A DNA stretch of 64,000 bases from Azospirillum sp. TSH58 (GCF_003119115.1 NZ_CP022364.1:2956352-3020351), one strand, 5' to 3'; counted from the stretch's first letter, positions 1-8,348 are shown. The notes: generated from the sequence alone by a model not told the origin. Program-made: numbers and translations.

Positions 1-427
1 CCGGAATCCCGGCATCGGTGAAGGCCTGCAGTAGGTCGTCCTTGTCGGGCGCGGTGTGGAGCGCCCTGGCAAGGAAGGTGGCGCGATCCTGCGGCTTCAT
101 GTCCACCAGATGCTCCAGCCCGGCGGCGTGGGCGTTGATGGCCGGCGGCGTGCCGTCGGTGATGAACTCGCACTTCGGCCAGGAGGCCGTGGCCTTGCCG
201 GACTCGGACTGCACCACCGCATAGGCCGTTGAGCAGCCGGCGCGGACCAGTTTCCCGCCGTCCTTCTTCAGCAGCCCGCCGAGCTGGACGGTGCCGGTCA
301 GCGCTGCGGCGAGGCCCTTGGCGATGCTGGACTTGCCCTGGCTGTTGCGGCCGGCGACCAGCGTGATGCCTTCGATCTCCAGGTCGGCACGCTCGACCAC
401 CTGGAAGTCCCGGATATTTGCTTTCAT
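1..427 (-). CDS. SMC/RecN-like ATPase, N-terminal part (runs off the left edge)
   Basis: Translating leftward from the ATG at 427 gives an open frame of about 142 residues to the window edge. It begins MKANIRDFQVVERADLEI and has a Walker A motif GRNSQGKSS at about residues 26-34, the usual start of AAA_23-type SMC/RecN/Rad50-like phage ATPases. Such proteins act in DNA recombination or repair, often beside RecT and an exonuclease as here. The Walker B part lies outside the window, so the exact family cannot be named. It is the last visible gene of the leftward operon, 14 bp after the recT stop. Confidence 0.8.
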   Translation of the reverse strand, partial: MKANIRDFQVVERADLEIEGITLVAGRNSQGKSSIAKGLAAALTGTVQLGGLLKKDGGKLVRAGCSTAYAVVQSESGKATASWPKCEFITDGTPPAINAHAAGLEHLVDMKPQDRATFLARALHTAPDKDDLLQAFTDAGIP

Positions 428-441
428 GGACGTCTCCCGGA

Positions 442-1524
442 TCAGGTGGCGGCGAACAGGCTGGCGGCGTCCGAGGGCGGGGCGTCCTTCGGTGTGGCTG
501 ACTTGTTGCGCGGGGCGGGCTTGTCATCGGTCGCTTGGCCGCGCTCGACTTCGGCAGCCTCCCGTTCATTCTGCTCGTCCACCGCGAATCCCGAGTTGAG
601 GTCCTCTTCAGGCTGGTGCTCGATAGCCGCGGAGGAGACGTCAGCCACGCTCATGTCCACGCCATCGGAGAAGGCGGCGTAGTTCACACCGCCCGTGTCG
701 CTCATCGCGTCGAGCTGGACCGCGTTGGCGAACTCAATGGACATCGGCAGCACCTTCGAAATGCGCCGAACCATCGTCTTGGCCGCCATCTCGTGTTCGT
801 GAGCCACCCAGGGCGATGCGTCGAACGAGCGCATCTTCCAGCCGTCCTTCTGGGGGTTTCGCTCCGCATCCCGCTTGGACGCGAGGGCGGCCTGGAAACC
901 CTGCGAGTTGTCGCGGATGCGGAGCACACGGGCATAGGGCAGCACCTCGAAGGCCTGCCCATCCTTCAAACTGGCGTGGGCATAAGCCCAGATCGGCGGA
1001 CGGCCCTGGTTGTCGCCGATGGGGACGTGCCGCAGATGCATGTTCGAGCCGTACTCGAAACTGAACTCGTCGGCAGGCATGTCGGCGTAGGCGCCGTAAA
1101 CCACATCGGCGTGGATCGACACGAGATTGCCGGAGCGGCGGGCGAGGTCGATGAAACCGCGGTAGCCGATGATGAGATTGACATCGACCCGATCCGTCAC
1201 CCACTGGTTGCCCTGCTTCCGCTTCTTCTCGAAGGGGATCAGGTAGGCGTGGCCGAGGGGGGTGTTCGGCTCCAGACCGAACGAGGCGCACGCCATCATG
1301 GAGCCAAGCAGCGTGACGGGCTCGCATTCGGCCAGCTTCGGCGTCTTGTAGACCGCTTGCGCCATGACCCGGAGCATGCGTTCTGGGTTGAGGTGGCGCG
1401 GCACGAGTTGCTGGAAGCGCTGAACCGTCTTGGGCGACTGGAGAAGCTTCTGGATGGTGTTTTGTTCATTTCCCGCGGGGGCCGCGAGAGGGGGGCGTTG
1501 CCCGGAAGCGAGCTGCTGCGCCAT
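442..1524 (-). CDS. recT: RecT-family single-strand DNA annealing protein
   Basis: The product of about 360 residues resembles RecT: an N-terminal KLLQSPKTVQRFQQLVPRHL-type segment, then LAECEPVTLLGSMMACASFGLEPN, a GYRGFIDLARRSG motif and AAKTMVRRISKVLPMS. RecT anneals complementary single strands during phage recombination, usually after resection by a partner exonuclease, which is encoded just upstream (1530-2381). I chose the ATG at 1524 because a GAGGAG ribosome site lies 8 bases before it and overlaps the upstream stop. A longer frame starts at 1584 but would overlap the exonuclease gene. The acidic, low-complexity C-terminus is common in the family. Confidence 0.93.
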   Translation of the reverse strand: MAQQLASGQRPPLAAPAGNEQNTIQKLLQSPKTVQRFQQLVPRHLNPERMLRVMAQAVYKTPKLAECEPVTLLGSMMACASFGLEPNTPLGHAYLIPFEKKRKQGNQWVTDRVDVNLIIGYRGFIDLARRSGNLVSIHADVVYGAYADMPADEFSFEYGSNMHLRHVPIGDNQGRPPIWAYAHASLKDGQAFEVLPYARVLRIRDNSQGFQAALASKRDAERNPQKDGWKMRSFDASPWVAHEHEMAAKTMVRRISKVLPMSIEFANAVQLDAMSDTGGVNYAAFSDGVDMSVADVSSAAIEHQPEEDLNSGFAVDEQNEREAAEVERGQATDDKPAPRNKSATPKDAPPSDAASLFAAT

Positions 1525-1529
1525 AGGAA

Positions 1530-2381
1530 TCACTCCTCGCTCATATGCTCGCGGCAGAAGGATGTCCCGTGCGCGGGGCACCACTTCGCGGAGCAGAGCT
1601 TGCTGTTGGGATTGGCGGGGAAAGCCCAGGCGTCGCCGGGCAGAACGCCCACGCTGGGGTTGCCCAGGCGGAACGACTTCAAGTCGTCCTCAATGTGACG
1701 AAGCACGGCGATGGCCGCGGTCTCGGCGGCGGCCAGGTCGTGCTTGATGATCTGCGCGTCCGGCTGCGGCTTCTTCAGCGGCGCGCGCTGAATGAAGTCC
1801 TCGCAGGCCTCGGTCACGTCAATTCCGTTGGAGCGCGCCAGCAGGCTGTAGCTGCCGAGCTGCGGCTTGTGGTTGGAGCGGGCCTTGCCGGTCTTCAGGT
1901 CGCGCACCCGGCCCGGCTCGCGGGCGATCACGTCGCTCTGGCCGGACAGGATGATGTCGGCGGTCACCTGCGCCTCCAGCCGCTCCTCGACGATCAGCGG
2001 CTGGATGTCGGGCGCGATCTGGGCGCGGTAGACCCGTACCATCCGCTCCGCCTGCTGCTCGGCCTCGTTCAGCGCCGGCGTCTCGCGGTCATAGCCGATG
2101 CCCTTCGCCGCGGTGGTGCGCAGGCTGTCGATGGCCGCGTCGGTGGCGGTCGAGATCGGCGGCAGGCCGCCCGTCTTGGCCTTCTCCTGCAGGATCACGG
2201 CGGCGCCGGCGTGAACCGCCGTCCCGACCGCGGCGCCGATGCCGTTCGGGAGTTCGCGCAGCCTGTAACCGGCGGCCAGCACCTCGCGGCGGAACAGCTT
2301 GGCGGCGCTGCGGCGGGGGCAGTCCGGATAGCCGGACAGCGAAGACGAGCGGACGATGGTCGGTTCGAAGGGGGCGCTCAT
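1530..2381 (-). CDS. PD-(D/E)XK exonuclease, Cas4/RecB-like, RecT partner
   Basis: This 283-residue protein has the nuclease core VEERLEAQ ... GQSDVIAREPGRVRDLKTGKA, giving the E, D and D-x-K residues of the PD-(D/E)XK fold. One Cys near the N-terminus (YPDCPRR) and three near the C-terminus (CSAKWCPAHGTSFC) match the iron-sulfur cluster seen in AddB/Cas4-type nucleases. It probably resects double-strand ends for RecT. It is followed directly by recT, whose ribosome site overlaps this stop, and its own start abuts the DnaQ-like gene stop. Confidence 0.88.
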   Translation of the reverse strand: MSAPFEPTIVRSSSLSGYPDCPRRSAAKLFRREVLAAGYRLRELPNGIGAAVGTAVHAGAAVILQEKAKTGGLPPISTATDAAIDSLRTTAAKGIGYDRETPALNEAEQQAERMVRVYRAQIAPDIQPLIVEERLEAQVTADIILSGQSDVIAREPGRVRDLKTGKARSNHKPQLGSYSLLARSNGIDVTEACEDFIQRAPLKKPQPDAQIIKHDLAAAETAAIAVLRHIEDDLKSFRLGNPSVGVLPGDAWAFPANPNSKLCSAKWCPAHGTSFCREHMSEE

Positions 2382-2382
2382 C

Positions 2383-3054
2383 TCACAGCACCCCCGTCAG
2401 GTCGAGGCCGGCGGCGCTGACCTTCGGCGCCGGGGCCTTGGCCGGAGCAGCCTTGGCTGGAGCCACGCCCAGCCCCTTCAGGTGCCAGTAGACCCGCGCG
2501 CAGGCGCGGACATCAACCATGGCATCGTGCGCCCCGTCGAGATCCTCGCCGAAGAAGTGCCGGATGCACTCGGCGAGGCTCGGGGACTTGGGCTTGTTGA
2601 AGCCGGCGGCCCGCATGCGGTCGGTGGGGGGCAGGTTCACCAGCCGGGTCGCCGCCGTCATCGTGCAGACCTTCGGGAGGTTCTCGCGGGCGGGCTCCTT
2701 CCCGGCGCGTAGGAAAGCGATGCGCATCAGCCGGACGTCGAAGCTAATATTGTGGGCCACCAGCTCATCGGTCAGGGCCATCAGCGCGTTGAACTCGTCC
2801 AGCGCATCGGCGAGGGGGATTCCCTCGTCCATGGCCCGCTCGAAGGAAATGCCGTGCGTCTCGAACGCCTTCTGCGGCATGCTGGTGTAGCCGGAGGGGC
2901 GGACGATGACGTTCATGCTGCCCGAGACGTCGCCGTCGGCGCGGCTCAGCAGCGCGGCCAGCTGCACGATGTGGGGCTGGTCGGGATGGGTCGAGCGCTC
3001 GGACCAGAGCGGCAGGTCCGTCGTTTCGGTGTCAAAAATCAAGGCGGCGGTCAT
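2383..3054 (-). CDS. DnaQ-like (DEDDh) 3'-5' exonuclease
   Basis: About 223 residues from MTAALIFDTETTDLP. The exonuclease motifs are visible: Exo I FDTETTD near residue 7, Exo II AHNISFDVRL, and Exo III with HDAMVDV (His plus Asp of the DEDDh type). It may proofread or trim 3' ends in phage replication or recombination. The start at 3054 overlaps the upstream gene's stop by four bases (ATGA). The frame is open further upstream to 3177, but that part overlaps the preceding gene. The C-terminal Ala/Lys/Pro-rich stretch looks like a linker. Confidence 0.88.
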   Translation of the reverse strand: MTAALIFDTETTDLPLWSERSTHPDQPHIVQLAALLSRADGDVSGSMNVIVRPSGYTSMPQKAFETHGISFERAMDEGIPLADALDEFNALMALTDELVAHNISFDVRLMRIAFLRAGKEPARENLPKVCTMTAATRLVNLPPTDRMRAAGFNKPKSPSLAECIRHFFGEDLDGAHDAMVDVRACARVYWHLKGLGVAPAKAAPAKAPAPKVSAAGLDLTGVL

Positions 3055-3749
3055 GGGGCCTCGGAGGGCTGGGCCGCGCGCGGGTACAGCGCCTGATTGG
3101 CGCAGGCCATCCGCTTGCGGTTGTTGGTGGGGGAGTGCAGGAACAGCGTGTCGCCTTTGATCCGAACGAGGACCCAAGTCCCGGCGCCCTTCAGGCGGAT
3201 GGGATGGCCGACCAGGGCGGGCAGCGCGTCAGCCGGGATCGGCTTCAACGTCGCCTCCTCCGCCTGCAGCTTCTTCCACCAGTCGCGAACGGTCAGGGGC
3301 GTGGCGCGCCGGGCGATGCCGTAGAAGGCGCGCAGCGTTTCGATGTCTGTGATCTTGCCGATGTGGCAGGCGTCCCGGCTCATGCCGAGATGCGCGGCGA
3401 CGTAGGCATAAGCCCGGTTCCGGGCGGCATCCTGGATACGCTTGAAGGCGACCACGCGGGCGGCGCCAGTCTCAGCGACTTGGTAATGGTGCGGCGCCGT
3501 CTGCCACAGCCGGTCGAACACCTGATGCGCCATCCGGCGGGCGCGGCGCAGATCCGCGGCAACGGGGGCGCCCTGCGGCGTGCCGTCGGGGTGCGCGCTC
3601 ATCAGCCCGCCACAGCCGGCGGCCCGGCGGTCGCACAGATAGGTGAAGGGGTTCGGCGTCTTGAAGGTGCTGGGGGTCGGCTGCAGCCGCATCGGCGCGC
3701 CGCAGTCCGGGCACTTCAGGGCGGGCATGGTGGGGGCGGCGGGCTTCAT
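3051..3749 (-). CDS. Zinc-finger protein of the DUF3268 type
   Basis: About 232 residues starting MKPAAPTMPALKCPDCGAPM. The pattern CPDCG ... YLCDRRAAGCGGLMSAHPDGTPQG ... RRARRMAHQVFDRLW matches the DUF3268 zinc-finger proteins common in alphaproteobacterial phages. The region RNRAYAYVAAHLGMSRDACHIGKITDIETLRAFY is also conserved there. The function of the family is not established; the four cysteines suggest nucleic-acid binding. The chosen start overlaps the previous stop by four bases (ATGA), so it is translationally coupled. Confidence 0.75.
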   Translation of the reverse strand: MKPAAPTMPALKCPDCGAPMRLQPTPSTFKTPNPFTYLCDRRAAGCGGLMSAHPDGTPQGAPVAADLRRARRMAHQVFDRLWQTAPHHYQVAETGAARVVAFKRIQDAARNRAYAYVAAHLGMSRDACHIGKITDIETLRAFYGIARRATPLTVRDWWKKLQAEEATLKPIPADALPALVGHPIRLKGAGTWVLVRIKGDTLFLHSPTNNRKRMACANQALYPRAAQPSEAP

Positions 3750-3961
3750 GCGGGCACCTTCTCGCCCAGCACCTCGGCGATCAGCGCATCCACCTCGGGC
3801 CGGGCCAGGATGTCGACCAGCAGCTGGGCGAGGCGGTTGTGTCCGTCCGGGTGGTCGCAATTCAGGCCGGTGATCAGCAGGGAGGCGCCGTTGCGCCGGA
3901 TCAGCGCGGCGTCGAACTGCCCATCGGCGGGTTCGATGGCGTAGGTGGAGGGCATGGTCAT
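3746..3961 (-). CDS. Small phage protein, unknown function (71 aa)
   Basis: The product begins MTMPSTYAIEPADGQFDAAL and contains LNCDHPDGHNRLAQLLVDIL. I do not recognise a family. It is coupled at both ends by ATGA overlaps with neighbouring genes in the leftward operon, which supports it as a real gene. No membrane segment or signal peptide is seen. Confidence 0.65.
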   Translation of the reverse strand: MTMPSTYAIEPADGQFDAALIRRNGASLLITGLNCDHPDGHNRLAQLLVDILARPEVDALIAEVLGEKVPA

Positions 3962-4242
3962 TCACCCTTCGCGGAAGGGATTGGGGAAGGTTCGACCGTG
4001 CGGACGCTGCGTTCCATCAGCAGGTCGGTCGCGGCATCGATCTGGGCCATGCTGGTCCACCAGCTGGCCGTCGGAACCGAAAGCCCTCGCTTGTTGATGG
4101 GCTGCGTCCCCTCAATGAGTGCCTGTGCTTCGCCGATTGCCTTGCGGAGTTCCGCGTCGCTGCAATCCCGCAGCTCGCGCCGCATTTCGAGGTAGGCGTT
4201 GCAGTAGATGCCCGAGGAGGTGGTGAGGCGCTTTGCCATCAT
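3958..4242 (-). CDS. Small phage protein, unknown function (about 94 aa)
   Basis: Begins MMAKRLTTSSGIYCNAYLEM and ends ...SPIPSAKGE. It looks largely helical, with acidic and basic residues (RRELRDCSDAELRKAIGEAQAL), and no known motif was recognised. I chose the start at 4242, which overlaps the upstream stop (ATGA); the frame extends eight codons further up. It is part of the leftward operon. Confidence 0.6.
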   Translation of the reverse strand: MMAKRLTTSSGIYCNAYLEMRRELRDCSDAELRKAIGEAQALIEGTQPINKRGLSVPTASWWTSMAQIDAATDLLMERSVRTVEPSPIPSAKGE

Positions 4243-4460
4243 CTGTTCCCCTTCCGAAGAATCCATCCGACGCGGTTGCCCGGCGCAAAGCGTCCGTGGG
4301 CAGCGGCGTAGGCGAGCTTGAGCTGGTCGCGCGCCTCAATCGGCAGCTTCGGCTTGCGGGCGAAGAGGGTGCAGGCCTGCTCCGGCGGAGCGGTCAGCGG
4401 CTCTGGGGCGGCGTTCCGCTTGGCGGCGGCGAAGGGATTGGAGGGAGGGCGCCCGGTCAT
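4239..4460 (-). CDS. Small phage protein, unknown function (73 aa)
   Basis: Begins MTGRPPSNPFAAAKRNAAPE and ends VGWILRKGNR. It is basic, without recognisable domains. Its start overlaps the stop of the Gp37/Gp68-like gene by four bases and its stop overlaps the next start, the normal pattern of this operon. Confidence 0.6.
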   Translation of the reverse strand: MTGRPPSNPFAAAKRNAAPEPLTAPPEQACTLFARKPKLPIEARDQLKLAYAAAHGRFAPGNRVGWILRKGNR

Positions 4461-5473
4461 GACCGCACCGCCGGCAGGGCGTCGTGCAGCACGCCGTCGA
4501 GCATGCGGCCGGCGGACTTCTTGCCGACGCGCTCCATCAGCGCGTCGCCGCGCCGGAAATGTCCATCGTTCTCGCCCGCCGGCTTGACGATCCGCACGCG
4601 GCCGGCGCGCATGTCGCCGCCCAGGTCACCACCGGGGACGGGCTGGGTCGGCGCCCATTCTCCCCACTGCTTCATCAGGAACGGCACGCCAGCGGCGGCG
4701 CACTGGTCGCGCAGGGACCGGAACCAGTCAGGATGCGACGGACGAGCCTTCGGGCCGGACTCCCCGCCAGCGATCACCCAATCCACAAAGCGAGCATGAG
4801 CGCTAACCAGTGCCTGTCGCTTCAGCCCGCATTCAGCGCCGGCTGCCTTGGCCTCCCGATAGCTGTGGTAAGGCCCCTTCCACCAGCCATGCACCGGCCA
4901 GAGATAGTTGGAGATGTTCAGCGGCCCAAGCAGCGGTTCGCAGGACAGGAACCGCACGGCGGCGGGCGTTGCCAGCAGATGCGGGATGCGCGCCTCGGCC
5001 ATGGCCTGGTTCTCGACCGTGGTGCCGAGCCAGACGTTGGGCAGCGGCCACTGAACAGGCGGCGCCCCCTTGTCAGCCAGCCAGTGCTCCCCGCAGCGCG
5101 CCGCCCGGTCGGCATAGTCCCGCGCCACCTTGGGGCGCTTGGTCAGCAGCAGCCAGTCGAGATGCGGCGTTGCCGCGATCAGCGCGAACAGGTCGTCTCG
5201 CCACTCGTCGGGCACCTCGGCGTCGAAGACGTCGGCCAGCGAGGCGCAGAACACCCGGTACCGGACGCCCAGCTTGGCGGCCTTCCGGTTCCATGAGAGT
5301 GGCTGTTTCCAGGTGCTTCCCGCGGCGCGGGTCCGGGAATCGAAGGACTCGCCCAGCCGCCCCTCGACCAGCGTCTTAGCATAGCAGTTGTCGCAAGCGG
5401 GGGAGAGGGCGCGGCAACCCCGCCACGGATTGAACGTGCTGTGGCACCACTCAATTTTGCTGTTCTCACCCAT
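4457..5473 (-). CDS. Phage Gp37/Gp68 family protein (DUF5131)
   Basis: This 338-residue protein begins MGENSKIEWCHSTFNPWRGC and continues ALSPACDNCYAKTL. That cysteine pattern (C-x10-C-x2-CYA) is the hallmark of the mycobacteriophage-type Gp37/Gp68 family. Further conserved pieces are VFCASLADVFDAEVPDEWR, LDWLLLTKRP, NVWLGTTVENQ, RFLSCEPLLGPL and WVIAGGESGPKARP. The cysteine cluster is reminiscent of a radical-SAM iron-sulfur site, but the reaction is not known. Length is typical. Confidence 0.9.
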   Translation of the reverse strand: MGENSKIEWCHSTFNPWRGCRALSPACDNCYAKTLVEGRLGESFDSRTRAAGSTWKQPLSWNRKAAKLGVRYRVFCASLADVFDAEVPDEWRDDLFALIAATPHLDWLLLTKRPKVARDYADRAARCGEHWLADKGAPPVQWPLPNVWLGTTVENQAMAEARIPHLLATPAAVRFLSCEPLLGPLNISNYLWPVHGWWKGPYHSYREAKAAGAECGLKRQALVSAHARFVDWVIAGGESGPKARPSHPDWFRSLRDQCAAAGVPFLMKQWGEWAPTQPVPGGDLGGDMRAGRVRIVKPAGENDGHFRRGDALMERVGKKSAGRMLDGVLHDALPAVRS

Positions 5474-5855
5474 GGTCCTGCTCCATGGCTCCCGGCGTGC
5501 TGCCGGCTGTTTCAGCTTCAGCGTCCTGCTCGGCCATCCGGCGCCAGTTCGCTTCCTGCTCCCGCGCCCGAACGTGCTGCTCGTGCTGGAAGTGCAGTTC
5601 CTTCCTCGCGTCGGTCAGCGAGTACGAGCGCCTGAGTTCCGGGTCTTCGAGCGGCGAGGACTTCGGGTAGGCGCGCAGCAGCTTGCAGATGAAGGCCATC
5701 CGCAGTGCCGTGTTGCGGAACCGCTCGGCCCGCCCCGCCCAGCGGTCGGCCGCCGCCGTCGGGTCGGTGGTGTAGCTGCAGCGCTCCAGGGCCTTCACCC
5801 GTCCGCGGGTGTGGGCCATGTCGTCGGCGGCTTCAGCCTCGTTGATCGGGTCCAT
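5466..5855 (-). CDS. Phage protein, unknown function (129 aa)
   Basis: Begins MDPINEAEAADDMAHTRGRV. It is predicted to be highly helical and charged, with a likely coiled-coil stretch LHFQHEQHVRAREQEANWRR near the C-terminus. No known family was recognised. It overlaps the start of the Gp37/Gp68-like gene by 8 bases, so it is probably co-translated with it. Confidence 0.6.
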   Translation of the reverse strand: MDPINEAEAADDMAHTRGRVKALERCSYTTDPTAAADRWAGRAERFRNTALRMAFICKLLRAYPKSSPLEDPELRRSYSLTDARKELHFQHEQHVRAREQEANWRRMAEQDAEAETAGSTPGAMEQDHG

Positions 5856-5861
5856 GGCTGG

Positions 5862-6038
5862 TCACCCCGCCTGCAGGCCCAGCGCGATCGCCGCGCGGCG
5901 CTGGATCAGCGGGTCGGCGCCGTTCTGGGCCATGTGGAGGAGGCTGTCCCGGACGTAGCTGCTGGTCACCGGGCCGCCGTGGCGGAGGGCCGTGGCGCAC
6001 AGCCAGAAGAAGGTGGCGCGGTTGGAGACCTGGGCCAT
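5862..6038 (-). CDS. Small phage protein, unknown function (58 aa)
   Basis: Read from the ATG at 6038 to the TGA at 5862-5864; the product begins MAQVSNRATFFWLCATALRH and ends IQRRAAIALGLQAG. Third codon positions are nearly all G or C and it fills the gap between two operon genes with 5-6 bp on either side. No family was recognised. Confidence 0.6.
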   Translation of the reverse strand: MAQVSNRATFFWLCATALRHGGPVTSSYVRDSLLHMAQNGADPLIQRRAAIALGLQAG

Positions 6039-6043
6039 GGCGA

Positions 6044-6286
6044 TCAGGCCTCCGGCTTGCCGATGCGGACGGTGCCCGCGCGGCTGTCCACGGCCTCGAC
6101 GAAGCGGAAGGTGTTCCGCCCGCTGGCGTTGATCGTGATCTGGTCGCCGATGCGCAGCGCGTCGGACGCACCGTCGAAGTAGCTGGGCTCGTCAACCTGG
6201 GTGAGGTCGTGCTGCGTCGCGTAGTGCCAGAGCGTGAAGCTGTTGGCGTAGGCCAGGACGCTGAGGTCTTTCGGGGCGTAAGCCAT
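6044..6286 (-). CDS. Small phage protein, unknown function (80 aa)
   Basis: Begins MAYAPKDLSVLAYANSFTLW and contains DALRIGDQITINAS and SRAGTVRIGKPEA, which read like beta-strands of a small barrel. A GGAAAGCTC stretch precedes the ATG at 6286. The frame is open upstream to 6391, but the upstream part has poor coding character. Function unknown. Confidence 0.65.
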   Translation of the reverse strand: MAYAPKDLSVLAYANSFTLWHYATQHDLTQVDEPSYFDGASDALRIGDQITINASGRNTFRFVEAVDSRAGTVRIGKPEA

Positions 6287-6660
6287 GGGGAAAGCTCCTG
6301 AATTCGGCTGGCGACAGCAGGCGGTTTCCCCTGCTCTCGGCAACCGGCGGGGCGGTGGATGGGACCGCCCCGCTGGCCCTGCGAATCGCACTCACACGAA
6401 TGAAAAAATCTCTTCGTCTGGTGCTGCGCCGGTTGCGGCCCGGCGCGGGCGCTGTGGCTATAAGGACATCTCGACCTCCCTGCTGGCGGTGGGGGTGAGA
6501 GAGCCGGCTTCTATCTCCGCGCCGACGCCGGCCACATGCCCACCTCGGTCCTGCGCGATCCGTAGTTTTCCCGGTGGGCTGACACGCCGCGGCTCTCTCA
6601 CGCCCTTAAGCCCCGCGACGGGCTTTCACCGTCCACGGGGCTGTTCGGTTGCCGCCCGGA
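6287..6660. other. Gene-free stretch with a distant inverted repeat
   Basis: No convincing coding frame was found on either strand. The stretch contains a 12-bp inverted repeat, GTGAGAGAGCCG at 6495-6506 and its complement at 6590-6601, with 83 bases between. This could fold as an RNA or be a protein-binding pair; nothing else was seen. Confidence 0.4.
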
Positions 6661-6852
6661 TCAGACGGCTTCGAGCACGTCGGTTTCCCACCAGCACTCC
6701 TGGGCGCGGCCGTCGGCGGCCTTGTAGTGGACCAGGGCGGAGGTGACGCCGCTGGCGACGATGCTGAGACCGCGCACCGCGCCGGTTTCGCTGCTGGCCT
6801 TGATCTTCACGGTGTCGCCGATGCTGAAGGGAAAGGTGATCGGGTTGCTCAT
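6661..6852 (-). CDS. Small phage protein, unknown function (63 aa)
   Basis: Begins MSNPITFPFSIGDTVKIKAS and ends CWWETDVLEAV. The pattern of IGDTVKIKA ... ALVHYK suggests a small beta-barrel like those in short phage proteins; a similar layout is seen at 9695-9892 (KKGQRVVFQ). Function unknown. It lies between two gene-poor stretches. Confidence 0.6.
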   Translation of the reverse strand: MSNPITFPFSIGDTVKIKASSETGAVRGLSIVASGVTSALVHYKAADGRAQECWWETDVLEAV

Positions 6853-7088
6853 GGGGGCCTCGTGCTGGGGCTGGTTGAAGGGTGAGGGGCATCCACAGTT
6901 TTGCCTTTCGGCCTAGCGGTCCGGTGGCGCTGCCGCGCTCCCACTACCGCACTGGTAAACTCCGCTGGTTAGCCGGCGCCGACACCCAGCAGGCGTGGTG
7001 AACCTCGTCACGCCCCTCTACGGCCCCAAACCCCTGCGGCCGGACCGTTAGGGGCTGGAGCGCGCCGGGGCGCGGGTATGAGCGGCGG

Positions 7089-7208
7089 TCACGCCTTCTT
7101 CGTCTGGACGTGACCCCTGAAGACCCGCTTGCGGGCGCGGTGGGCCTGATAGCGCGGGTCGATGCGGGACTTGCGGCGGGCGCGGATCGCTTGGCGGCAG
7201 GTGGACAT
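7089..7208 (-). CDS. Very small basic phage protein (39 aa)
   Basis: Frame from the ATG at 7208 to the TGA at 7089-7091; begins MSTCRQAIRARRKSRIDPRY and is very rich in Arg and Lys. An AAGAGG ribosome site lies about 9 bases before the ATG. It could bind nucleic acid. The call is weak because of its length. Confidence 0.4.
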   Translation of the reverse strand: MSTCRQAIRARRKSRIDPRYQAHRARKRVFRGHVQTKKA

Positions 7209-7299
7209 GGGCGATGGCCTCTTGGTGGGGCCGGTGGAGGTCCCGGGGAGCGCCCGCAGGGACGGAAAGGACGCTCCCCGGTGCGCCGGGATCAGGGGA

Positions 7300-7395
7300 T
7301 CAGACCCCGGCGGTCTCGTCGGTCGCCCACCAGCCGGGGAAGGCCCGGCACAGGGCGGCCAGAAGGTCGCGTTCCTGTTTGCTGAAGAAGCCCAT
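7300..7395 (-). CDS. Very small phage protein (31 aa)
   Basis: Frame from the ATG at 7395 to the TGA at 7300-7302; begins MGFFSKQERDLLAALCRAFP and ends WWATDETAGV. It starts 3 bp after the stop of the HTH gene 7399-7902, and third codon positions are almost all G or C, so it is probably translated. Function unknown. Confidence 0.45.
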   Translation of the reverse strand: MGFFSKQERDLLAALCRAFPGWWATDETAGV

Positions 7396-7398
7396 CGG

Positions 7399-7902
7399 TC
7401 AGGCCGCCGGCTGCTCGGCTCCGGACTTGCCGACAGCCTTGACCAGCTCGAACATGCGCTTGCGGACCGTGGCGTCGGGGATGCGGTAGTAGGCGCGAAC
7501 CAGCTCCAACGTCTCGCGCTTCGCCATCGGGTCCGGTTCGTAGGCGCCGAGGTCCTGGCCGCTGGTGTCCGCGTCGTCCTCGACCTTCGCCGCGTCCGCG
7601 TCCGCCGGCATGTCGTCGAAGAAGAAGGACACCGGCACGTCCAGGGCATGGGAGAGCATGAACAGGCGGCTGGCGCTGATGCGGTTCGCGCCGCGTTCGT
7701 ACTTCTGCACCTGCTGGAAGGTCAGGCCGATGGTCTCGCCCAGCTTCTCCTGGCTCAGACCCAGCAGGGTCCGGCGCAACCGGACGCGGGCGCCGACGTG
7801 CACGTCAATCGGGTGGCCTTCGGAGGCCTTCGGGCGGCCGGCGCCCCGGGCGGAGGACGGGGCCGCTTCGGTGGCGATGCGGTTGGACGAGACGGCGTTC
7901 AT
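7399..7902 (-). CDS. XRE-family helix-turn-helix regulator (167 aa)
   Basis: The product begins [20 protein letters not shown]. An HTH domain lies at about residues 34-90: [20 protein letters not shown], then [20 protein letters not shown]. The C-terminal part is acidic and ends with [20 protein letters not shown]. This architecture is common in alphaproteobacterial chromosomes and phages. It lies in the leftward operon downstream of the OL-like operators, so it would be silenced by the CI-like repressor in the lysogen. Its targets are unknown. Confidence 0.85.
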   Translation of the reverse strand: MNAVSSNRIATEAAPSSARGAGRPKASEGHPIDVHVGARVRLRRTLLGLSQEKLGETIGLTFQQVQKYERGANRISASRLFMLSHALDVPVSFFFDDMPADADAAKVEDDADTSGQDLGAYEPDPMAKRETLELVRAYYRIPDATVRKRMFELVKAVGKSGAEQPAA

Positions 7903-7951
7903 GAGCAGGCTCCTGTTCGGTGCTTGTGGGTGAAAGGAAGGGATAGGGGCG

Positions 7952-8236
7952 CTACGCGGCGCTGCTGGCCGCCGGGCAGGCGAGGGCCATCGACTGCTTG
8001 AAGAGCCAAGCGCGTGCGTCTTGAGCGGTGTTGAAGAACTGGCCGTCCGCATCGATCCGCAGCTTGGTGGCGGTGTCGGGCGTGACGGGGAGGCGCACCG
8101 ACCGTTGCTTTCCAGCGGCATCCTCGATGAAAGCCAGCATCGTGCCCGCCTCTTCGTGGTGTGGCTGGATCACCAGGGAAGCGGCGCCCATGCAACGGGT
8201 CAGGCGGCTGGCGGCGCAGTGATCGGTGGAGGACAT
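7952..8236 (-). CDS. Phage protein, unknown function (94 aa), first gene of the leftward operon
   Basis: Begins [20 protein letters not shown] and contains [20 protein letters not shown]. It is the first gene after the leftward promoter/operator cluster at 8295-8348 and would be expressed early, in the position of lambda N, but no antiterminator motif was recognised. An internal start at [18 protein letters not shown] is also possible. Confidence 0.6.
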   Translation of the reverse strand: MSSTDHCAASRLTRCMGAASLVIQPHHEEAGTMLAFIEDAAGKQRSVRLPVTPDTATKLRIDADGQFFNTAQDARAWLFKQSMALACPAASSAA

Positions 8237-8294
8237 GCGGTTTCCCTCATCAGGACCGCCGCCGGGCTACCCCGTTCGGTCGGTTGTGAGGGTG

Positions 8295-8348
8295 ATCATC
8301 ACCAGACAGGTGAATTTATGTCAATAGACTTATTCACCTGATGGGTGA
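8295..8348 (-). promoter_or_regulatory. OL-like operator pair and leftward early promoter
   Basis: Two 15-bp palindromes of the form TCACC-N5-GGTGA lie at 8299-8313 and 8334-8348. On the minus strand a TTGACA (8319-8324) is followed after 18 bases by GATGAT (8295-8300), with the first operator between them, so a bound repressor would block the polymerase. The promoter would drive the gene at 7952-8236 and the long leftward operon. Confidence 0.75.

Noticed and set aside
535..1698. Long plus-strand frame opposite recT and the exonuclease gene
   Set aside because: A shadow of GC-rich genes on the other strand; the minus-strand products have clear family motifs.
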